Origin: Ptiloglossa arizonensis
Lineage: Eukaryota > Arthropoda > Insecta > Hymenoptera > Colletidae
Length of the DNA stretch: 64,000 nt
Assembly (NCBI RefSeq): GCF_051014685.1
Contig: NW_027478439.1
Span: 62,001-126,000, forward strand
Direction of reading: 5' to 3'
Each line of letters opens with the position of its first letter. Positions within the stretch are counted from its first letter, which is position 1. Under the pieces are notes generated by a model, which saw only the letters and a program-made list of their open reading frames with translations, had not been told where the DNA came from and did no database searches. The position numbers and the translations under genes are program-made. Below, piece after piece: positions 63,626-64,000 of the stretch.

Positions 63626-64000
63626 AAGCTAAGAAATGGTTGAGAAGACAACAAATTTTTCGCACTTCTGCTGCTACAAACGCTTATCCAGAATGGCCTA
63701 TGGAAAAAATACACATACCGTTGTAATCGGGCGAGTTCCTACTTTCAGACGCAACAGGAATTTTTGGGATTGGTCAATCCGTTCGCGAGATATGGGAGTT
63801 TGAAGCTAAGAAATGGGTGAGCAGACAACAAATTTTTCCCAATTCTGCTGCTCCAAACGCTTAACCAGAATGGCCTAGGGAAAAAATACACATACCGTTG
63901 TAATCGGGCGAGTTCCTACTTTCAGACGAAACAGGAATTTTTGTGTTTGGTCAATCCGTTCGCGAGATATGGGAGCTTGAAGCTAAGAAATGGTTGAGAA

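Larger units (their letters stand above)
1..64000 (+). repeat. 177-bp satellite DNA array filling the window
   Basis: Every part of the window is a copy of one 177-bp monomer in direct orientation. The marker 'taatcggg' and its variants recurs at 11, 188, 365, 542, 719 and onward to 63901, which is 361 periods (63,890 bases against 63,897 for perfect spacing). Copies differ almost only by substitutions. No unique spacer, inverted monomer, transposon or gene is visible on either strand. Arrays like this are typical of eukaryotic centromeric or pericentromeric heterochromatin (family knowledge); placement on the chromosome is inference. The monomer is not primate alpha satellite, and I do not recognise it from another named family. 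Both ends are cut inside a monomer, so the true array is longer. Confidence 0.98.
46351..64000 (+). repeat. Satellite domain 3: 'gcgcgtttc' and 'gggaaggcaac' variants with many recent tandem duplications
   Basis: This stretch keeps the 'gatgcaatagg' and 'tttcgcgggatatggg' monomers of domain 2. It adds 'gggcgcgtttctac', 'ggttgggaaggcaac', 'gaaggctacaaatttctcgc', 'aatgccctagggagaaaatac' and 'ctttgagatgcaatagg'. Recent duplications at offsets of 531, 1239, 1770, 2477 and 3008 bases are listed separately. The array runs past the right edge of the window, ending mid-monomer at 64,000. The boundary with domain 2 is placed where the 'gcgcgtttc' and 'gggaaggcaac' variants begin and could be moved by one to two kilobases. 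Confidence 0.7.

Noticed and set aside
1..64000. CRISPR array
   Set aside because: Period is 177 bp with no short conserved repeat separated by unique spacers; the whole period is conserved.
1..64000. Primate alpha satellite (171 bp)
   Set aside because: Period is 177, and the sequence shows none of the familiar alpha-satellite blocks. Only the box-like 17-mer recalls it.
1..64000. Telomere repeats, rDNA spacer repeats or retrotransposon LTRs embedded in the array
   Set aside because: No TTAGGG/TTTAGGG runs, no rRNA sequence, no primer-binding or polypurine tracts, and no break in the 177-bp phase anywhere.

Overview
The whole 64 kb window is one uninterrupted tandem array of a single 177-bp satellite repeat. 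I see no protein-coding gene, rRNA, tRNA, CRISPR array, transposon or unique spacer. Every monomer points the same way (head to tail on the + strand). Both window edges cut a monomer, so the array continues beyond both ends. Using the T of 'taatcggg' as monomer base 1, the marker falls at 11, 188, 365, 542, 719 and so on, up to 63901. That is 361 periods with a net length drift of only -7 bases. A megabase-type satellite of this kind points to a eukaryotic chromosome, most likely centromeric or other constitutive heterochromatin. It is not primate alpha satellite or any satellite I can name. Its length and style would suit a plant, but the species cannot be fixed from the sequence.

The array has large-scale structure. 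Domain 1 (1 to about 27,585) is built from a small set of recurring monomer variants, here lettered: a ('gtgatatggtag'), b (consensus-like), c ('gtttattcaatcc'), d ('gggcttgtttctag'), e ('gagtgtctac', 'gatatgtgag'), f ('gagaaatggg'), g ('ctaccttcag'), h ('gagcctctac', 'gggtgtcgtc'), i ('gagtttttac') and j ('cgcagctgg'). They form 4-, 5-, 6- and 7-monomer higher-order repeats and large duplicated blocks (5,309-, 3,009- and about 5,664/5,487-bp offsets). Domain 2 (about 27,586 to 46,350) switches abruptly to variants with 'gatgcaatagg' or 'gatgcattagg', 'tttcgcgggatatggg', 'gctacaaacgcttatcc' and 'cgggagagtttc'. It carries 8-, 11-, 15- and 17-monomer spacings. Domain 3 (about 46,351 to 64,000) shares these variants but adds 'gggcgcgtttc', 'ggttgggaaggc' and 'ggctacaaatttctc'. 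It has young tandem duplications of 2, 3, 7, 10 and 14 monomers.

All long offsets are whole multiples of 177 once about 15 one- or two-base indels are counted. This is the signature of in-register unequal exchange or conversion. The most interesting local signal is a 17-bp site at the monomer junction that resembles the mammalian CENP-B box. It matches 8 of the 9 essential positions in 20 of the 21 e-type monomers and in two domain-3 monomers, and 7 of 9 in most others. Short open frames of 60 to 108 codons arise only because 177 is divisible by 3 and one frame has a single stop per monomer. They are not genes.
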